Shown here in pieces: positions 16,504 through 25,452 of a stretch of DNA of 46,246 nucleotides. The stretch is from Labilithrix sp. GTDB lineage: Bacteria; Myxococcota_A; Polyangia; Polyangiales; Polyangiaceae. Each line of letters opens with the position of its first letter. Within the stretch, counting starts at the first letter, position 1. The notes beneath the pieces were generated by a model. That model saw nothing but the letters and a program-made list of their open reading frames with translations. It was not told where the DNA came from and searched no databases. Both the position numbers and the translations under genes were made by a program. The DNA lies in assembly GCA_019637105.1 (NCBI GenBank), contig JAHBWF010000047.1, positions 1 to 46,246 on the forward strand, read 5' to 3'.

Positions 16504-18447
16504 ATGTGCGGCATCGTCGGCGTCCTGGGGCTCGAGCAGCGGCTGGATCACACGCAGGCGCTCGTGTCCGCCATGGCGGACCGCATCCGGCACCGCGGAC
16601 CCGACGGCGGCGGGGTCGTCACGCACCCGGACGCGACGATCGGGATGACCCGCCTCGCGATCGTCGACGTCCCGCACGGCCACCAGCCGATGGCGAACGA
16701 CGACGAGTCGGTCTTCATCGTCTACAACGGCGAGATCTACAACGCCCCCGCGCTCCGGAGCGAGCTCGAGGGCCGCGGCGTTCGCTTCCGCACGCGCAGC
16801 GACACCGAGGTCATCCTTCGCCTCTACGAAGAGGATCCGGAGCGGGTCGAAGAGCGACTCGTCGGGATGTGGGCCTTCGCGATCCACGATCGGAGGCGCC
16901 GCAGGGTGGTGCTCAGCCGCGACCGGTTCGGGATCAAGCCGCTCTTCGTCGCCGACGCCGGCGCCGCGCTCGCGTTCGCCTCGGAGCTCCGGTGCTTCGA
17001 TCGCTCCGCCGAGCCGTTCGCGCGGCTCTTCGGCGTCGACCACGACGCCGCGCACGCCATGGTCTCGTGGAGCTACATCCCCGAGAGCGGCACGATCTAC
17101 GAAGGCGTCCGCCGCCTCGCGCCGGCGACCCGCCTCACCGTGGACCTCGAGAGCGGCCGGCGCGAGACCCGCAGCTACTGGACGCTCGAGCCGTCGGAGG
17201 ACGCCTCTCGGGTCAAGACCCTCGACGAGGCCTGCGAGCACGTCGACGCCCTCCTCCGGCGCGCGGTCAAGGAGCACCTCGAGAGCGACGTGCCGATCGC
17301 GACCTTCCTCTCGGGAGGCATCGACTCCTCCCTCGTCACGGCGTACGCCCACGAGGTCTCGAACGCGCCGATCAAGGCCTACTCGATCGGCTTCACCGAG
17401 AGCTACTTCGACGAGTCGCCCTTCGCGCGACGGACCGCCGAGAAGATCGGCGTCCCCATCAACGTCGAGACCTTCGACGAGGACAAGGCGCGCGCGAAGC
17501 TGCCCGACGCGCTCCTCGCCTACGACGAGCCGTTCGGCGACTCGTCGAGCCTCGCGACGTACCTCCTGTCCCACCACGTCGCGCGGGACTTCAAGGTCGC
17601 CCTCGGCGGTGACGGCGGCGACGAGGTCTTCGCGGGCTACAAGAAGTACATGGTCGTCCGCCTCCGCCGCCCGTTCTTGCGCGCGCCGCGCCTGCGCGAC
17701 GCGCTCGGCGGCGCGCTCGGGCGCGTCCCCGTCCGGCACGACCGGACCAAGGGCTGGAGCGAGCTGCTCCGGACCGTCCGGCGGGTGGCCCGGGGGCTCG
17801 AGGGGCCGGCGGCGCACGTCTACACGCAGCTCACCCAGGTCGCGCCGCTCGCGCGCACCGAGATCCTCATGCGGCGCCCCGCGTCCGCGAGGCGCTTCGA
17901 GGAGGAGGCGCACGCCCGCTTCGAGCGCGCGCTGGGCACCGAGCTGCAGAAGTCGCTCGCCTGCGACCTGGGGAGCATGCTCTGCAACGACATGCTCGTG
18001 AAGGTGGACCGCGCGTCGATGGCCTGCAGCCTCGAGGCGCGCGTCCCCTTCCTCGACCATCGCGTCGCCGAGTTCGGCGTGGGGCTCCCGGAGACGTACA
18101 CGCTCGGCGCGTCGGCCCGGTCGTTCAGCGGCAAGCGCGTGCTGCGGACGCTCCACGAGCGCCGCTTCGGCCCGGAGCTCGCGCGCCGCAAGAAGCACGG
18201 CTTCGGCGTGCCCGTCGAGAAGTGGCTGCGGGGGCCGTTCGACGGCGCGTGCGAGCGCCTGTTCGACGAACGACGCCTCGACCGCTTCGGGATCCTCTCC
18301 AGCGCCGAGCTCTCCGGAGGACGTTTCCGTCGTTGGGTGGCGACCGATCCGTGGATCCTCTGGCACGCGTTCGCGCTGGCGTCCTGGTGCGAGGCGACGC
18401 TCGGCGACGGGCCGGACGCCTTGCGCGAGATGCTGAGCTCGTCGTGA
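16504..18447 (+). CDS. asparagine synthetase-like glutamine amidotransferase (AsnB family)
   Basis: The enzyme takes ammonia from glutamine and amidates an adenylated carboxylate. The N-terminal Ntn glutaminase domain begins MCGIVGVLG, with Cys2 as nucleophile, and contains RHRGPDGGG and YNGEIYN. The synthetase domain has the ATP PP-loop LSGGIDSS at about residue 268 and GGDGGDEVFAGY near 370. At 647 residues it is normal for AsnB-type proteins. In glycan loci such enzymes are thought to convert uronic acids to uronamides, and the nearby uronate genes (wbpB/D/E type) make that plausible. True asparagine synthesis cannot be excluded. AGGGA 7 nt upstream serves as ribosome-binding site. Confidence 0.92.
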   Translation: MCGIVGVLGLEQRLDHTQALVSAMADRIRHRGPDGGGVVTHPDATIGMTRLAIVDVPHGHQPMANDDESVFIVYNGEIYNAPALRSELEGRGVRFRTRSDTEVILRLYEEDPERVEERLVGMWAFAIHDRRRRRVVLSRDRFGIKPLFVADAGAALAFASELRCFDRSAEPFARLFGVDHDAAHAMVSWSYIPESGTIYEGVRRLAPATRLTVDLESGRRETRSYWTLEPSEDASRVKTLDEACEHVDALLRRAVKEHLESDVPIATFLSGGIDSSLVTAYAHEVSNAPIKAYSIGFTESYFDESPFARRTAEKIGVPINVETFDEDKARAKLPDALLAYDEPFGDSSSLATYLLSHHVARDFKVALGGDGGDEVFAGYKKYMVVRLRRPFLRAPRLRDALGGALGRVPVRHDRTKGWSELLRTVRRVARGLEGPAAHVYTQLTQVAPLARTEILMRRPASARRFEEEAHARFERALGTELQKSLACDLGSMLCNDMLVKVDRASMACSLEARVPFLDHRVAEFGVGLPETYTLGASARSFSGKRVLRTLHERRFGPELARRKKHGFGVPVEKWLRGPFDGACERLFDERRLDRFGILSSAELSGGRFRRWVATDPWILWHAFALASWCEATLGDGPDALREMLSSS

Positions 18448-18509
18448 CCGCGCGGCGGGCGCCCGCGCGGATTGAATTCGCGCGCCCGCGGACGTAGCGT
18501 GCCCGCCAG

Positions 18510-19445
18510 GTGCTCGACGTGCAGGAAGACCCACCGCCGATCCGATCGACGAGCGTCTGCCCCGTCTGCGCGGCGCGGCCGCGAGCGCTCCGCGGCGGCG
18601 GCTGCCCCGACGCCTGGTTGTGCCCTCGCTGCGGGCACACCTTCGTCAGCGTCCTGCCGACCGCGAGCGAGCTCGAGGACACCTACGAAGACTACGGCTA
18701 CGGCGCGCTCGACGACGCGAGCCTCCCCAAGTTCCTCGACCGGATCCTCGAGGACCGCCTCGCGTCGTTCGACCGGCATCGCTCGACCAATCGCATCCTC
18801 GACGTCGGGTTCGGCGCGGGCGGCCTCCTCCGCGTCGCGCGCGGCAGAGGCTGGGACACCTTCGGGGTCGAGCGCTCGCCCGCCGCCGTTCGATACGCGA
18901 AGGCGAAGGAGCTCGGGACGATCGTGCTCGGCGACTTCCTCACGGCGGATCTCGAGCGCGGCTCGTTCGACGTCGTCGTCATGTCCGAGCTCCTCGAGCA
19001 CCTGATCGAGCCTCTGCCGTTCCTCGAGCGCGCGGCCGAGCTGCTCCGCCCCGGGGGCTTGCTCTACGCGACGACCCCGCACGGTCGCGGCGTCAGCGGG
19101 CGCGCGCTCGGCAGCTCGTGGTCCGTCCTGCGCCCTCCGGAGCACCTGCAGCTCTTCTCCATCCGGTCGATGCGCCGTTCGCTGGCGAGGGCCGGCTTCC
19201 GGCGGATCGACGTCTACACCCAGGGACTGCTCCCGCACGAGCTGGTGACGGCCGTTCGGTCGAAGCTGTCGACGTCGTCGGGCTCGAAGGGCGGCGCGCG
19301 GTTCGAGGGCCGAGTCACCCAGAGCTATCGGCTGAACGAGAGCCTGATGAGCAACACCGGCGGGCGAGCGCTGAAGAGCACGGCGAACGTCGTCCTGCGC
19401 GCGCTGCGGCTCGGCGACAGCCTGCGCGTCGAGGCGGAGCGCTGA
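18510..19445 (+). CDS. class I SAM-dependent methyltransferase with N-terminal zinc ribbon
   Basis: The 311-residue protein begins with a zinc-ribbon-like pattern (C17-x2-C20 and C38-x2-C41, CPVC and CPRCGH), followed by a class I methyltransferase fold. DVGFGAGGLLRVARG is the SAM motif near residue 95, DVVVMSELLEHL matches the post-II region, and LLRPGGLLYATTPHG motif III. Zinc-ribbon methyltransferases of this style include sugar C- or O-methyltransferases. The start at GTG 18510 is provisional; a second GTG lies 9 nt downstream. It follows the amidotransferase by 62 nt and is the last plus-strand gene before the convergent hisF-like gene. Confidence 0.85.
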   Translation: MLDVQEDPPPIRSTSVCPVCAARPRALRGGGCPDAWLCPRCGHTFVSVLPTASELEDTYEDYGYGALDDASLPKFLDRILEDRLASFDRHRSTNRILDVGFGAGGLLRVARGRGWDTFGVERSPAAVRYAKAKELGTIVLGDFLTADLERGSFDVVVMSELLEHLIEPLPFLERAAELLRPGGLLYATTPHGRGVSGRALGSSWSVLRPPEHLQLFSIRSMRRSLARAGFRRIDVYTQGLLPHELVTAVRSKLSTSSGSKGGARFEGRVTQSYRLNESLMSNTGGRALKSTANVVLRALRLGDSLRVEAER

Positions 19446-19539
19446 GTCGTCGAGGGTCGGCGGCCGCGCCTGCGCGCCGGGGCGACGCCGGGCTCGAGGT
19501 GGAGCGCCGCCGGTCGAGCGGGGCGCCTCGGCGCGTCGA

Positions 19540-20325
19540 TCACGGGCCCGCGGGCGCGGCGCCGACGCGTTGCACCTCGGCGAGCTCCTTCGGAGACAGG
19601 TAGCTGACCAGGACGGCGCGGTACGGCCCCTCGTAGATGAAGCGCGCGCCGACGCCGATCGCCGACAGCCCGCCCGCGCGGACCGCCGTCTTCATGTCGG
19701 TCACCGATCCCACGCCGCCGCACGCGATGATCGGCACGTCGAAGCGATCGCGGAACCGCTCGAGGAGCGCGAGGTCGCAGCCCTGCATCGTGCCGTCCCG
19801 GTGGACGGCGTTGAGGAGCACCTCGCCTGCGCCCAGCCCGACGAGGCGCTCCACCCACCGCAGCGGATCGCGCTCGGGGACGCGGCGCCCCGCGTGAGAG
19901 TGGACCTCGTAGGCGCCGCGCCAGGTCCGCTTGACGTCGACGGAGGCGACGACGCACTGCGCGCCGAGGCTGTCCGCGAGCTCGCGCACGATCTCCGGTC
20001 GGTCGAGCGCCGCGGTGTTCACGGAGACCTTCTCCATCCCGAGGCGCAGGACGCGCTTCGCGTCGTCGACCGAGCGAACGCCGCCGCCGTAGCAGACGGG
20101 CATGAAGGCCTCGCTCGCGATCTGCTCGAGCAGGTCGAAGTCGGGGCCGCGCCCCTCCTTGGTCGCCACGACCTCCGTGAGGAGGATCTCGTCCACCTCC
20201 TTCTGGTTGAAGATGCGGACCACGTTGATCGGATCGCCGACGTAGCGCGCGTCGCGGAACCTCACGGTCTTGACCAGGCCGTGGCGGCGCAGCAGGAGGA
20301 CCGGGATGACGCGGACGTCAAGCAT
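19540..20325 (-). CDS. wbuZ: HisF-like ammonia-utilising partner of sugar amidation (WbuZ type), set 1
   Basis: This 261-residue protein is a HisF paralogue. In sugar amidation it works with a HisH-type glutaminase and a WbpG-type enzyme to deliver ammonia for turning an acetamido group into an acetamidino group. The barrel is full length. The catalytic Asp11 of true HisF (ACLDV) is replaced by Leu in IPVLLL, while Asp130 is kept (VASVDVK), which argues against histidine synthesis. GDPINVVRIFNQKEVDEI and CYGGGVRS are typical of the WbuZ subgroup. It overlaps the hisH-like gene by 8 nt. Confidence 0.88.
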   Translation of the reverse strand: MLDVRVIPVLLLRRHGLVKTVRFRDARYVGDPINVVRIFNQKEVDEILLTEVVATKEGRGPDFDLLEQIASEAFMPVCYGGGVRSVDDAKRVLRLGMEKVSVNTAALDRPEIVRELADSLGAQCVVASVDVKRTWRGAYEVHSHAGRRVPERDPLRWVERLVGLGAGEVLLNAVHRDGTMQGCDLALLERFRDRFDVPIIACGGVGSVTDMKTAVRAGGLSAIGVGARFIYEGPYRAVLVSYLSPKELAEVQRVGAAPAGP

Positions 20326-20995
20326 GGTGTCCGGCGGCGACGAGCGCGGCGAAGTTCTCGAGCACGCGCATCCCGAAGCGATGGCTCTTCTCCGGGTGGA
20401 ACTGCGTCCCCATGATCGGACCCCGGCGCACCGCGGCGGTGAACGGCGCGCCGTAGACGCACCGGGCGGCGACGTCCGACGGGTCCTCGCACACCACGTG
20501 ATAGGAGTGGACGAAATAGAAGCGCGGAGCCTCGAGCGCCGCGAAGAGCTCGCGATCGAGGCACTCCGTTCGGTTCCACCCCATGTGAGGGACCTTGAGC
20601 CGCGGGATCTCCCGGTCGACGGTGAGGCGGCGCGCCGTGGCGGCGAGCAGCCCGAGCCCCTCGAGGCTCCCCTCCTCGCTGCCCGCGCCGAGGAGCTGCA
20701 TCCCCAGGCAGATCCCGAGGATCGGCGTCCGGGCGTCGAGCACGCTCGCGCGGATCGCCTCGAACAGCCCGCGCTCGCGCAGGCTCTTCACTCCGGCGTC
20801 GAAGGCCCCGATCCCCGGGAGCACCACGGCCGAGCTCCCCGCGAGCGCCGTCGCGTGCCGGACCGCAATGGCCTCGACGCCGATCCGCCGGAACATGTTC
20901 AGCACGGAGCCGACGTTGTTGACGCCGTAGTCGATGACCGCGATGGGCTGCCCTCTCGCTCGACCGTTCGAGCTCGTCGGTTCCGATGCCGTCAC
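20318..20995 (-). CDS. hisH: HisH-like glutamine amidotransferase subunit, set 1
   Basis: A class I glutamine amidotransferase of about 225 residues that hydrolyses glutamine and passes ammonia to its HisF-like partner. Motifs are IAVIDYGVNNVGS at the N-terminus, the nucleophile in GICLGMQLLG, and the His-Glu pair in QFHPEKSHRFG. The start is uncertain: GTG 20995 fits best, a GTG at 21010 is possible, and conserved sequence begins only about 17 residues in. It diverges from the amidotransferase gene at 21092, the third member of the set. Residues for glutaminase activity all appear present. WbuY/HisH2 is the equivalent in O-antigen loci. Confidence 0.87.
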   Translation of the reverse strand: MTASEPTSSNGRARGQPIAVIDYGVNNVGSVLNMFRRIGVEAIAVRHATALAGSSAVVLPGIGAFDAGVKSLRERGLFEAIRASVLDARTPILGICLGMQLLGAGSEEGSLEGLGLLAATARRLTVDREIPRLKVPHMGWNRTECLDRELFAALEAPRFYFVHSYHVVCEDPSDVAARCVYGAPFTAAVRRGPIMGTQFHPEKSHRFGMRVLENFAALVAAGHHA

Positions 20996-21063
20996 GAGAT
21001 CACCGGGCACGCAGTTAGCCCAACCCGCCGTCCTGGACAAGCTCGCCGGCGACGCGTACGCCG

Positions 21064-21091
21064 CGGAGGTGAGGTAGGCTTCCCGCCTCCG
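21064..21091 (+). promoter_or_regulatory. leader hairpin enclosing the ribosome-binding site of the set 1 amidotransferase
   Basis: CGGAGG (21064-21069) can pair with CCTCCG (21086-21091), whose last base abuts the ATG at 21092. Purine-rich candidate ribosome-binding sites (GGAGG, GAGGTAGG) lie in the stem and loop. Folding would hide them. GC-rich DNA gives such pairings by chance, so this is weak. Confidence 0.25.
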
Positions 21092-22210
21092 ATGCAGGTC
21101 TGCTCCTCGTGCGTGATCGACGCAGCCGTGCCGACGACCGTCTTCGACGCCGACGGACGGTGCTCGTGGTGCCGCTTCTTCGACGAGCGCGCGCGCCGAT
21201 CGCCCGTGGACCCCGCGCGGCGCGACGCCGAGCTCGCGCGCGTGCTCGCGACGATCAAGGAGGCGGGCCGAGGGCATCGGTACGACTGCGTGATCGGCAT
21301 CTCCGGCGGGGTCGACAGCTCGTACGCCGCGCTGGTCGCGAAGCGTCACGGCCTGCGGCCGCTCCTCGTCCACGTCGACAACGGCTGGAACACCGAGCTC
21401 GCCGTCGGGAACATCGAGGCGATCGTCCGCGGGCTGGAGCTCGACCTGGTCACGGAGGTCATCGACTGGGAAGAGTTCCGGGGCCTCCAGCTCTCGCTGC
21501 TACGAGCGGGCGTCGTCGATCTCGAGCTCGTGAGCGACCACGCGATCGTCGCCGCGATGTACCACGCCGCCCGGCGCCACCGCGTTCGCTTCATCGTCAC
21601 GGGCGACAACGAGGCGACGGAGGCGACGCTCCCCCGCGGGTGGAACCACCGGAAGACGGACCTCCGCAACATTCGCGCGATCAACCGCGCCCACGAGCGG
21701 GCCTCGATGAAGACGTTCCCTCGCCTTTCGACGATCGGGATGCTGGCTCACAAGCACCTCCTCCGGATCGAGTACGTCGGCCTGCTGAGCTACGTGGAGT
21801 ACGTCAAGGAGCGCGCGATCCACGAGCTGGAGACCGAGCTCGGCTGGCGCAGGTACGGCAAGAAGCACTTCGAGTCGGTGATCACGCGCTTCTACCAGGG
21901 CTACATCCTCCCGACGAAGTTCGCGATCGACAAGCGGAAGTTCCACTACTCGCTCTTGATCCACTCCGGCCAGATGACCCGCGACGAGGCCCTCGCCGAT
22001 CTCGCGACGCCGCCGTACGAGCCGCGCCAGCAGCTCGAGGACAAGGTCTACGTCTGCAAGAAGTTCGGCGTCTCCGTCGAGGAGTTCGACCGCATGATGG
22101 CGGAGCCGCCGCGCTCCCACTCCGAGTACCCGACGGACGAAGCCCTGCTCGAGCGCCTCTTCCGCCTGAACCGCGGCGTTCGACGCGTCCGCAGGCTGAT
22201 CGGTCGATGA
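21092..22210 (+). CDS. wbpG: N-acetyl sugar amidotransferase (WbpG/WbuX family), set 1
   Basis: This 372-residue enzyme belongs to the ATP-PPi-type family that includes WbpG of Pseudomonas O-antigen, where it forms a 3-acetamidino group on a 2,3-diacetamido uronate. It shows the zinc-like pairs C4-x2-C7 and C24-x2-C27 and the PP-loop SGGVDSS at 71-77. GDNEATEATLPRGW and LLSYVEYVKERAI are shared with WbpG-like proteins. The hisH/hisF-like pair directly upstream on the other strand completes the system. WbpB, WbpD and WbpE homologues at the right end of the window would supply a suitable substrate. It overlaps the next glycosyltransferase as ATGA. Confidence 0.9.
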   Translation: MQVCSSCVIDAAVPTTVFDADGRCSWCRFFDERARRSPVDPARRDAELARVLATIKEAGRGHRYDCVIGISGGVDSSYAALVAKRHGLRPLLVHVDNGWNTELAVGNIEAIVRGLELDLVTEVIDWEEFRGLQLSLLRAGVVDLELVSDHAIVAAMYHAARRHRVRFIVTGDNEATEATLPRGWNHRKTDLRNIRAINRAHERASMKTFPRLSTIGMLAHKHLLRIEYVGLLSYVEYVKERAIHELETELGWRRYGKKHFESVITRFYQGYILPTKFAIDKRKFHYSLLIHSGQMTRDEALADLATPPYEPRQQLEDKVYVCKKFGVSVEEFDRMMAEPPRSHSEYPTDEALLERLFRLNRGVRRVRRLIGR

Positions 22211-23316
22211 CCGAGAGCGTCCACATCATCCTCTCCGCGTCCGCCGTCGGAGGGATGGAGAAGCGGCTCAGCGGCCTCTTCCTCCACCTCGTCCAGCGCG
22301 GTGAGGACGTCCGGCTCGTCGCGCCGCGCGCGCTCGTCGAAGCGCTCGGCGAGTCGGCCGAGCACGGCGGGCTCCTCGACCACGGCGAGCGGCTGCACCT
22401 GCTCGACTGCGACGCGACCGATCCGCGCTTCCGCGAGAGGGTCGGCGAGGTCGTCGCGCGCTCCCCCGACGGCGTCTTCCACTATTGCCTCGCCTCTCCG
22501 TTCCGCCTGCACCGGGCGAGGACGAAGCGCACCCTCTACACCATCCCGAACGCGAGCCTCTCGCAGTACAGCGCCCGCGGGCTCCTCGACGTGTACGGCG
22601 GCATCTTGCGCTCCACGCGCGTCGACGTGCTCGACCCGAACGTGTTCGCGACCCTGTCGCGGCGCTTCCCGTGGCGGCGCGGAAGCTTCTCCCTCACCCC
22701 CGGGAGCTACGTCGACCTCGACCGCTTCGCGCCCCTCCCCGCCGCCGAGCGAGAGGACGCGATCGTGTTCCTCGGCCTCTTCAGCGACGAGAAGCAGGCG
22801 CCGCGGCTCGTCGAGCAGATCCCCGACCTCGTGCGCGCGCTCGAGGCGGGCGGCGTCGCCGCGCCGCGCGTCTGGCTGATGGGCCGCGACTCCGGAGACG
22901 TCAGCGTGACGGACCGGGTCGCCCGGCTCGGGGACCCGCGCGTCCGCGCGTGGCTGGAGCGGGATCCTGCGCGGGTGCTCCCGCGCGCCAAGGTGTTCCT
23001 GTCGCTCCAGCGGAGCACGAACCACCCGTCGAAGAGCCTGCTCGAAGCGATGGCGTGCGGGCTCACCCCGGTGGTCACCGACACGCGAGACTCGCGCCGG
23101 TCCGCGCCGGAGCGCCTCGCCGAGTACGTCCCGCGCGACTTCACGGCGGCGGACCTCGCCCAGGCTTGTCTGAAGGTCCTCCGCCGCGGCGACGACGCGA
23201 TCGACGCGCGCACGACGGAGATGCGCGCGTTCCTCGAGCGCCACTTCTCGATGGAGTCGATGGCCACCTACTATCGGCTCTTGTTCGAGCAGCTCCGCGC
23301 CCTGCCGCCCAGGTGA
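22207..23316 (+). CDS. GT-B glycosyltransferase (family 4-like)
   Basis: A glycosyltransferase of 369 residues. The start (VHIILSASAVGGMEKRLSGL) has the GGxE/GGMEK acceptor motif of GT4. The donor half contains IVFLGLFSDEKQAPRLVEQIP and the C-terminal SLLEAMACGLTPVVTDTRDS. RSTNHPSKSLLEA takes the place of the usual E-x7-E region. The ATG at 22207 overlaps the amidotransferase stop by 4 nt, so this enzyme may transfer the amidated sugar. Donor not determinable. Confidence 0.85.
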   Translation: MTESVHIILSASAVGGMEKRLSGLFLHLVQRGEDVRLVAPRALVEALGESAEHGGLLDHGERLHLLDCDATDPRFRERVGEVVARSPDGVFHYCLASPFRLHRARTKRTLYTIPNASLSQYSARGLLDVYGGILRSTRVDVLDPNVFATLSRRFPWRRGSFSLTPGSYVDLDRFAPLPAAEREDAIVFLGLFSDEKQAPRLVEQIPDLVRALEAGGVAAPRVWLMGRDSGDVSVTDRVARLGDPRVRAWLERDPARVLPRAKVFLSLQRSTNHPSKSLLEAMACGLTPVVTDTRDSRRSAPERLAEYVPRDFTAADLAQACLKVLRRGDDAIDARTTEMRAFLERHFSMESMATYYRLLFEQLRALPPR

Positions 23317-23361
23317 TCGGCGCCGTGCTCTTCGCTCCCTCCACTCCCCGCGCGTGACGTG

Positions 23362-24672
23362 ATGGTACGCCGCCTCCTCCGTAGAGCCTTCGACGCGGCG
23401 CGCTCGCCGTCGGCGATCTACGTCCTCGCGTCGGTCCTCGGGCGCGCGGTCGCGATCCTGCTGGTCCCGCTCTACACGCGGCGCCTCAGCCCCGACGAGT
23501 ACGGCGTCTACGGGCTCTTCGCGAGCATGCTCGGGCTCCTCCCCACGGTCTTCTCGCTCGGCCTCAACGCGGGGCTCAGCAAGGCCTACTTCGACGAGAA
23601 GGACGAGAGGTCGGGCCGAGCCGCGTTCGGCGCGGTCGCGCGCGGGATCCTGCTCGTGTCCGGGGCGTGGGCGCTCCTCGGCGCCGTCGTCGCCTTCGCG
23701 TTCCCGCCCGAGCTGCTCGCCCCGCTCTCCCGACGCCACGTCGTGCTGCTCGTCTTCGCCGCCTGGGGGACGTCCGCCACCGGCGCGGCCGAGTACTTCT
23801 TCCGCATCCGCGAGCGGGCGTTGATCGCCGCGGCGTTTCCGCTCTTGAGCTTCGCGGTGACCGCCAGCCTCGGCCTCACGCTGGTCGTGCACCTCGACCG
23901 CGGCGTCAACGGCGCGGTCGAGGCGCCCTCCGTGGCGTCGATCGCGGTGGGGCTCGCGAGCGCCGCCTACCTCCTCGCGACGTTCGGGACGGGCGAGACC
24001 TTGAAGGCGACCCGGCGCGCCCTCGTCTACTCGCTGCCGTTCGTCCCGCACCTGCTCGCGGCGTGGCTCCAGACCGCCGGTGACCGGTGGGTGCTGAACA
24101 CGTTCGGCGGCGGCCACGATCTCGGCACCTACTACCTGGCGACCCAGCTCATGAGCCCGGTCCCGATGGTCCTGGCGTCGTGGAACCACGGCCAGTGGCC
24201 CGCGATGGGCCGGCTCTACCGCGACGAGGGGCTCGCGAGCTTGAAATCGAAGCTGTGGTGGTACGAGCGGCGCGCCTTGCTCCTCGCCGCGGGGACCGCC
24301 GCCGCGATCGGCCTGGGCATGCCGATCTTGCGCTTGCTCGTCGGTCCGAAGTTCTATCCCGCGCTCGCCTTCATGCCCGCGATCGCGCTCGCCCAGATCC
24401 TGGACGCGCCCTACTACCCCGACTCGACCGTCCTCTACTACGCGGGGCGCACCAAGCGGATCGTCACGATCACGACGCTCTCGACGTTCCTCGGCCTCGC
24501 GCTCTCCGCCCTCTTGCTCCCGTGGCTCGGCATCGCCGGGCTCCTCGGCGCGCGCGTGAGCGCCTCGGTCGCGCAGATGGCGGCGTTCGCGATCGGCGCG
24601 AGGCGCGCGACGTCGCTGCCGAAGAGCGACGACGCGGCCGCCGCGACCGCGGAGGAGGCCGAGTCGCTATAG
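23362..24672 (+). CDS. wzx: Wzx-type polysaccharide flippase
   Basis: This MOP-superfamily membrane protein flips the undecaprenyl-linked repeat unit to the periplasm. It has about 436 residues and twelve or so hydrophobic segments. The N-terminal part (YVLASVLGRAVAILLVPLYTRRL then EYGVYGLF) is the classic flippase signature, followed by alternating membrane helices and a last hydrophobic pair at LLGARVSASVAQMAAF. A GTG three bases upstream (23359) could also be used. Its last 6 nt overlap the end of the convergent set 2 hisF-like gene. With the polymerase candidate at 9452 it defines the Wzx/Wzy route. No Wza/Wzc-type export genes are in the window. Confidence 0.9.
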   Translation: MVRRLLRRAFDAARSPSAIYVLASVLGRAVAILLVPLYTRRLSPDEYGVYGLFASMLGLLPTVFSLGLNAGLSKAYFDEKDERSGRAAFGAVARGILLVSGAWALLGAVVAFAFPPELLAPLSRRHVVLLVFAAWGTSATGAAEYFFRIRERALIAAAFPLLSFAVTASLGLTLVVHLDRGVNGAVEAPSVASIAVGLASAAYLLATFGTGETLKATRRALVYSLPFVPHLLAAWLQTAGDRWVLNTFGGGHDLGTYYLATQLMSPVPMVLASWNHGQWPAMGRLYRDEGLASLKSKLWWYERRALLLAAGTAAAIGLGMPILRLLVGPKFYPALAFMPAIALAQILDAPYYPDSTVLYYAGRTKRIVTITTLSTFLGLALSALLLPWLGIAGLLGARVSASVAQMAAFAIGARRATSLPKSDDAAAATAEEAESL

Positions 24673-25452
24673 CCGCACGTCCAGGCCGGCCTTGGCCATC
24701 GCGCGCTTCGCGCGGCGGTCGCTCAGCTCGACGAAGTGGAAGATGTTCGCCGCCGCGGCCGCCGAGGCGCCGGCCTCGACGACGCTCGCGGCGAAGTGCT
24801 CGAGACGACCGACGCCGCCGACCGCGATCACGGGGACGGTCGTCGCGCCCGTGACGGAGCGGATCAGGTCGAGGTCGTAGCCTTCGCCGGAGCCGTCTCG
24901 GTCGACCGACTGAATCAGGATCTCGCCCGCCCCGAGGCGCTCCACCTCCCGCGCCCAGTCCGCCGGGGAGCGCCCGGCGCTACGACGGGCGTGGTCGTAC
25001 ACGACGTCCCAGCCGCCCGCCCCGTTCGCCTTCGCGTCGATGACGACGACGACCGCCTGGCTGCCGAACGACTTCGCCGCCTCGGTGATCAGCGACGGCG
25101 TCTCGATCGCCGCGCGGCTCAGCGTGATCTTGTCGGCGCCGCGCTGGACGCGATCGCGCACGTCGTCGAGCGTGCGGATCCGGCCCCCGAAGGTGAGCGG
25201 CATGAAGCAGCGGGAGGCGACGCTCTCGAGGATGCCGAGCGCGGAGCTCTCGCGTCGGACCTTCATGTCCTCGCGGCCGTCGATCCAGTCGTCGTCGCTG
25301 ATGTCGAGGTAGATGAGCTCGTCGACCGTCCACTGGTTGAACCGCTCCACCTCGTGGACCGGATTGCCGAGGATCTGGTGGGTCTGGAACGACTCGCTCC
25401 GTACGAGCTGGCCGTTCTTGAGGAGGAGGACGGGGATGAGGCGGGTCTTCAT
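24667..25452 (-). CDS. wbuZ: HisF-like partner of sugar amidation (WbuZ type), set 2
   Basis: A second HisF paralogue of 261 residues, clearly divergent from the set 1 copy. Again the true-HisF catalytic Asp11 is gone (IPVLLLKNG, Leu10), while the second Asp is present (VVVIDAK, D139). PLTFGGRIRT and EILIQSVDRDGSGEGYD are barrel loops of the family. It overlaps the preceding hisH-like gene by 4 nt (ATGA) and ends against the flippase. The most likely partner is the second amidotransferase at 32667, because set 1 already has its own. An in-frame extension upstream to 25701 is a shadow of hisH. Confidence 0.87.
   Translation of the reverse strand: MKTRLIPVLLLKNGQLVRSESFQTHQILGNPVHEVERFNQWTVDELIYLDISDDDWIDGREDMKVRRESSALGILESVASRCFMPLTFGGRIRTLDDVRDRVQRGADKITLSRAAIETPSLITEAAKSFGSQAVVVVIDAKANGAGGWDVVYDHARRSAGRSPADWAREVERLGAGEILIQSVDRDGSGEGYDLDLIRSVTGATTVPVIAVGGVGRLEHFAASVVEAGASAAAAANIFHFVELSDRRAKRAMAKAGLDVRL

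Noticed and set aside
15322-18534. Minus-strand open frame of about 1070 codons
   Set aside because: It is antisense to the glycosyltransferase and the AsnB-type gene and has biased, low-complexity sequence. High GC gives long antisense frames by chance.
22048-24189. Minus-strand open frame of 713 codons
   Set aside because: Antisense to the glycosyltransferase and the flippase, with no domain or good ribosome-binding site.
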